The translations under genes and the position numbers were made by a program. The notes beneath the pieces were generated by a model. The model had not been told where the DNA came from and did not search any database. It saw only the letters and a program-made list of their open reading frames with translations. From Nocardioides carbamazepini (GTDB lineage: Bacteria; Actinomycetota; Actinomycetes; Propionibacteriales; Nocardioidaceae), in NCBI RefSeq assembly GCF_024614185.1, contig NZ_JAHTLF010000008.1, positions 1 through 64,000 of the forward strand: 64,000 nt of DNA, in the 5' to 3' direction. This document shows positions 60,909 through 64,000 of the stretch, in pieces (position 1 is the first letter of the stretch; each line of letters opens with the position of its first letter).

Positions 60909-62143
60909 GAGGCACCTCCGAGCAGGGTCGCGACCGAGGCGTCCTCGCCGGTCGAGTAGGACACGTCGGACACGTCGGGCACCTGGATCCCGTCCTTCGT
61001 CGCGGCCTGCCGCGGCAGGTAGCTCTTGAACTCGGGCGGGAGCCACGGCAGCTTGGTGAGGATCGGCTCGATCAGCTTCTCGATCAGGTCGCAGGCGGTG
61101 TCCTTGAGCGCCGCCGGCATCGCCGGGTTCTGCTGGATGAACGCGCAGACCACGCCGTCGACGTCCCAGACCAGGCCGCCGATCGCCATCCGGGAGTTCT
61201 GGCTGCCACTGACGTGGTCGAACCCCATCGCCAGGTTCCCCATCGCCACCGGGGCGACCTTCACCGCGGTCTCGATGTTCTCCTTCTCCGAGGCGATCGT
61301 GCTCATCACCTCGGTGAGCTTGCGGATATCCGCGACGAAGGCGTCGCGGTTGTCGCGGACGAAGCCCTTCACGCTGCCCACCGCCTTGGCGACGGCCGCC
61401 ACCGCCTTCTGGAGCTCGTCGCTCTCCTCGGCGAGCATCGCCGAGACACCCGTGAGGTCCTGCATGAACGCCCGGACCAGCGAGTCGTTCTCCGCGAGCG
61501 TCGTCGTGAACTTCGCGAGCTGGGTGACGGACTCGAACAGCGGCCCGGCGCCGTCCCCGAAGGTCTGTGCCGCGTCGGCGAGGTCGCGGATCATCTGGTT
61601 GCCCTTGGCGCCCTGGCCCGCGAAGGCCTTGTTGCCGGCCTCGAGCAGGTGATCGAGGGTGCCGTCCGCATTGACGCCGTTGGGGCCCAGGGCGCGGGTG
61701 AGCGCCTGGAGGCTGCCGTAGATGCGGTCCAGCTCGACCGGCACCGCAGTCTGGGGCAGCGCGATGTCGGCACCGCTCGCCATCACGTCGCCGCCCTGGA
61801 AGACAGGGGTGAGCTGGACGAAGCGGTCCGCGACGAGGGTCGGGGTCACGATCACCGCCTGCGCCTCGGCGGGAACCTTGTAGGACGCGTCGTACTCCAT
61901 CTCGACCCGCACCGAGTTGCCCTCGGGGATCACCGCGGTGACCTTGCCGACGTTGACACCGAGGATCCGCACGTCGGTGCCCTCGTAGACGCTGACGGCA
62001 CGGGGGAAGTGGGCGGTGACGGTCTTCAGCTCGGCCGGTGAGCGCACCAGGTTGACCCCGACGGCGAGCAGCAGCGCCACGCCGACGACGGCGAGGATGC
62101 GGCGATCGATCCGCTTGAGCACGGTGGACACCATCGCGATCAC
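60905..62143 (-). CDS. mceD: MCE family protein MceD
   Basis: A 412-residue MCE protein: membrane anchor (ILAVVGVALLLAVGVNLV), MCE domain (VYEGTDVRILGVNVGKVTAV), and a long helical stretch. The start is GTG at 62143, overlapping the mceC stop (GTGA); ATG 62134 is an alternative nine bases downstream. Confidence 0.93.
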   Translation of the reverse strand: MIAMVSTVLKRIDRRILAVVGVALLLAVGVNLVRSPAELKTVTAHFPRAVSVYEGTDVRILGVNVGKVTAVIPEGNSVRVEMEYDASYKVPAEAQAVIVTPTLVADRFVQLTPVFQGGDVMASGADIALPQTAVPVELDRIYGSLQALTRALGPNGVNADGTLDHLLEAGNKAFAGQGAKGNQMIRDLADAAQTFGDGAGPLFESVTQLAKFTTTLAENDSLVRAFMQDLTGVSAMLAEESDELQKAVAAVAKAVGSVKGFVRDNRDAFVADIRKLTEVMSTIASEKENIETAVKVAPVAMGNLAMGFDHVSGSQNSRMAIGGLVWDVDGVVCAFIQQNPAMPAALKDTACDLIEKLIEPILTKLPWLPPEFKSYLPRQAATKDGIQVPDVSDVSYSTGEDASVATLLGGAS

Positions 62144-63132
62144 CCGTCGAACCCGGGGACGAACTCACCGGTGGGCAGCGCCAGGAGGTTCGCGGCGTAG
62201 GCGTCGAACCAGGGACCGGTGCCGATGATGTTGCTGAGGATGGACACATACGGGCCGAGCGCGGCGAGTGTGGCCTTGAGCTTGTCCTTCTTCGACACCA
62301 GGAACGACAGGAGTCCGTCGACCTCCTGGAGCGCCGGCCCGATCTGCTCCTCGTTGTCCTTGACCACGCCGCGCAGCTCCTTGGCGAGAGCCCGGGCATT
62401 GACGAGCAGGGCGTGGACGGCGTCCTTGCGCTTGGTCAGCTCCTGGAAGACGAGATCGCTGTTCTTCATCAGCTCCACGATGTCCTCGCTGCGGTCGGCG
62501 AGGACCTGGGTGACCTCCTTCGAGCTCTCGAAGAGGCCTTGGATCTCGGCGTCGCGCGACGCGATCGTCCGCGAGAGCCGGGAGATGCCGTCGAAGGAGG
62601 CCTGGATCTCCGGCGCCGACTCGTCGAGCGTGTCGGCCACGGTGTCGAGCGCCCGGGCGAGCTGATCGGTGTCGATCTCCTCGGTCGTCGTGGTGAGATC
62701 GCCGAACACGCCGACGATGTCGTAGGCCGCCTGCGTGCGCTCGACGGGAATCGTCCCGCCCTCCGCGAGCTGACCCTTGCCACCCGGCTGGAGATCCAGG
62801 AACTTCTCGCCGAGCAGGTTGAGCACCTCGATGGAAGCGCTGCTCTCCGTGCCGAACTCGACATCGCCGTCGACCTCGAACTTGACCTCGACCCGGTCGC
62901 CGGCGAGGGCGACGCCCGTGACCCGGCCGACCCGGATGCCGCCGACCTGGACGATATTGCCCTTGTGGATGCCGCTGGCGTCGCTGAACTCGGCGTAGTA
63001 GCTCGTACCGCGGAAGCCGGGGAACTTGCCCAGGTTGAAGGTGGCCGCGGAGACCAACGTCATGAGCACCAGGGTGACCACGCCGAGGCGGAGGACACGG
63101 GCGTCGCGGGCCTTCGTAGCGGGATGGGTCAT
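62140..63132 (-). CDS. mceC: MCE family protein MceC
   Basis: A 330-residue MCE protein: anchor (VLRLGVVTLVLMTLVSAATF), MCE domain (GIHKGNIVQVGGIRVGRVTGV), helical region, and IGTGPWFDAYAANLLALP near the end. The ATG at 63132 overlaps the stop of the second mini-ORF (ATGA). The hairpin-bearing repeat just before it carries the GGGGA that would serve as its ribosome binding site. Confidence 0.93.
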   Translation of the reverse strand: MTHPATKARDARVLRLGVVTLVLMTLVSAATFNLGKFPGFRGTSYYAEFSDASGIHKGNIVQVGGIRVGRVTGVALAGDRVEVKFEVDGDVEFGTESSASIEVLNLLGEKFLDLQPGGKGQLAEGGTIPVERTQAAYDIVGVFGDLTTTTEEIDTDQLARALDTVADTLDESAPEIQASFDGISRLSRTIASRDAEIQGLFESSKEVTQVLADRSEDIVELMKNSDLVFQELTKRKDAVHALLVNARALAKELRGVVKDNEEQIGPALQEVDGLLSFLVSKKDKLKATLAALGPYVSILSNIIGTGPWFDAYAANLLALPTGEFVPGFDG

Positions 63133-63197
63133 CGGGGTCCCCGCGAAGTCGTTCGGGGGAGCGCAGCGGAGGAGAAGAACTTCGTGGGGTGGTTCAT
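63129..63197 (-). CDS. Mini-ORF 2 in the mceB-mceC junction (22 codons)
   Basis: Starts with ATG overlapping the stop of mini-ORF 1 and ends in TGA overlapping the mceC ATG. The peptide runs from MNHPTKFFSSAALP to RTTSRGPR and is identical to mini-ORF 1; the single base difference is a synonymous Thr codon. It may be a translated coupling leader rather than a functional peptide. Confidence 0.5.
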   Translation of the reverse strand: MNHPTKFFSSAALPRTTSRGPR

Positions 63198-63259
63198 CGG
63201 GGTCCCCGCGAAGTTGTTCGGGGGAGCGCAGCGGAGGAGAAGAACTTCGTGGGGTGGTT
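63130..63259 (-). repeat. Two tandem 65-bp units with REP-like inverted arms
   Basis: Units at 63130-63194 and 63195-63259 differ at one base. Each contains CCCCACGAAGT and ACTTCGCGGGG (minus strand), an 11-base inverted repeat with one mismatch, around a CTTCTCCTCC-containing loop. The 3' arm includes the GGGGA before the next ATG. A third partial copy (CATCGG) starts at 63260. It resembles a repetitive palindromic element captured and duplicated inside the operon. Confidence 0.93.
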
Positions 63260-63262
63260 CAT
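63194..63262 (-). CDS. Mini-ORF 1 in the mceB-mceC junction (22 codons)
   Basis: Its ATG at 63262 overlaps the mceB stop (ATGA), and its TGA overlaps the ATG of mini-ORF 2. Ribosomes finishing mceB could therefore pass through both mini-ORFs into mceC. No match to a known peptide family is recognised. Confidence 0.5.
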   Translation of the reverse strand: MNHPTKFFSSAALPRTTSRGPR

Positions 63263-64000
63263 CGGTCCTGACACCTCGGAGCCGTGGACTTGAAGGAGAA
63301 GTCGGTGATGAACTTCTGGATCTCCTTGATGATCGGCAGGTCGCCGATCAACGGGAGGCGGATGCTGGCGGAGACCCCGCAGACGTAGTACTGGTACCAC
63401 GAGCCGTAGGTGCCGGTGCGGGTCTGGTCGGTCATCGTCTCGGGCATCCGGTCGAGCAGCTCGGCGAGGTTCGCCCGGTTCTCCTTCTTGTTGAGCAGCT
63501 TGGAGAGCTCGCGCAGCGCGGCGATGTCCTCCTTGAGCAGCGGACGGCCGCGGCGGAGCAGGTCGGCGACGGCCACGGTGAGCTCGGAGATGTTGTCGAG
63601 CGAGGAGCCGATCGTGTCGCGGTCCTTCGCGAGGTCGGTCATCCAGTCCTTGAGCTCCACGATCAGCGAGCTGAGCTGCTGGTGGCGGTCGTCGACGGTC
63701 TTGAGGGTCTGGGTGAGGTTGGTGACGACGTCGCCGATGAGCTGATCGCGGTCGGCCAGCGTCGTGGTGAGCGACGCGGTGTGGTCGAGCAGGCTGCGCA
63801 CGGTGCCGCCCTCGCCCTGGAGCACCTGGACCAGGTTCATGCTGAGCTCGTTGACCTGGTCGGGTGTGAGCGCGGCGAACAGGGGCTTGAAGCCGTCGAA
63901 GAGCACGGTCAGGTCGAGGGCCGGCTCGGTGTTGTCCATCGGGATCGTGGCGCCGTCGGCAAGGGTCTTCGCCTCGTCGGCGCCGGTCCCCTGCTCGAGG
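63259..64000 (-). CDS. mceB: MCE family protein MceB, C-terminal part (runs off the window)
   Basis: About 246 residues of the C-terminal part; the MCE domain and anchor lie beyond the right edge. FDGFKPLFAALTPDQVNEL, VLQGEGGTVRSLLDHTASLT and GTYGSWYQYYVCGVSASI are typical of MceB. The ATG at 63937-63939 is internal: the frame continues upstream as LADGATIP, the normal MceB sequence. mceA and the YrbE permeases are expected further right. Confidence 0.92.
   Translation of the reverse strand, partial: LEQGTGADEAKTLADGATIPMDNTEPALDLTVLFDGFKPLFAALTPDQVNELSMNLVQVLQGEGGTVRSLLDHTASLTTTLADRDQLIGDVVTNLTQTLKTVDDRHQQLSSLIVELKDWMTDLAKDRDTIGSSLDNISELTVAVADLLRRGRPLLKEDIAALRELSKLLNKKENRANLAELLDRMPETMTDQTRTGTYGSWYQYYVCGVSASIRLPLIGDLPIIKEIQKFITDFSFKSTAPRCQDR

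Noticed and set aside
63130..63259. CRISPR-like interpretation of the 65-bp repeat
   Set aside because: Only two adjacent copies, no spacers, and the units are integrated into the coding overlaps.

Overview
The window is high-GC actinobacterial chromosome. The gene content fits the Nocardioidaceae (Nocardioides-like): an arg cluster, the infC-rpmI-rplT operon, GTG starts and ATGA/GTGA start-stop overlaps, KstR-type steroid control and a Mce4-type operon. The genus is an inference from gene content and style, not a measured assignment. Nearly all genes in the first 38 kb and the last 12 kb lie on the minus strand.

Bases 1-365 look like the promoter and leader of an rRNA operon that runs off the left edge. 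Bases 366-9961 are one arginine biosynthesis operon, read argC, ACT-domain protein, argJ, argB, argD, argF, argR, argG, NUDIX hydrolase, argH. Almost every junction overlaps or is translationally coupled, and a candidate ArgR operator sits at the probably leaderless argC start. A DrrAB-type ABC exporter and a large SARP/AfsR-like regulator follow. Then come pheS-pheT, a DinB-like protein, an orphan histidine kinase, a SpoU methyltransferase and the infC-rpmI-rplT operon, whose infC appears to start at a rare ATC codon behind a hairpin-rich leader.

Bases 22.7-29.3 kb hold accessory genes: an SseB-like protein, a PLP-dependent deaminase/aldolase, a small P-loop kinase, a secreted beta-helix protein with seven tandem repeats, and a PH-domain membrane protein. 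Bases 29.3-34.1 kb are a riboflavin operon (ribD, ribE, ribBA, ribH) behind an FMN riboswitch, continuing into hisE and hisG. A cupin and a DUF222/HNH endonuclease gene follow.

From 36.3 kb to the right edge is a steroid (cholesterol-type) catabolism region. An igr-like operon carries a fused ChsE1-ChsE2 acyl-CoA dehydrogenase, a ChsH2 hydratase split into two genes, ChsH1 and Ltp2. Next come lipases, a wax ester synthase-like acyltransferase, FadE34, KstR, Hsd4A, FdxD with a ferredoxin reductase, and a Mce operon (mceB partial to mceF plus two Mce-associated genes). Four perfect matches and one degenerate match to the KstR operator TNNAACNNGTTNNA lie in front of these units. They also flank an uncharacterised four-gene set (methyltransferase, alpha/alpha-barrel protein, methyltransferase, GT4 glycosyltransferase).

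The most unusual structure is a 65-bp tandem duplication between mceB and mceC. It creates two identical 22-codon mini-ORFs, each linked by ATGA overlaps to its neighbours.
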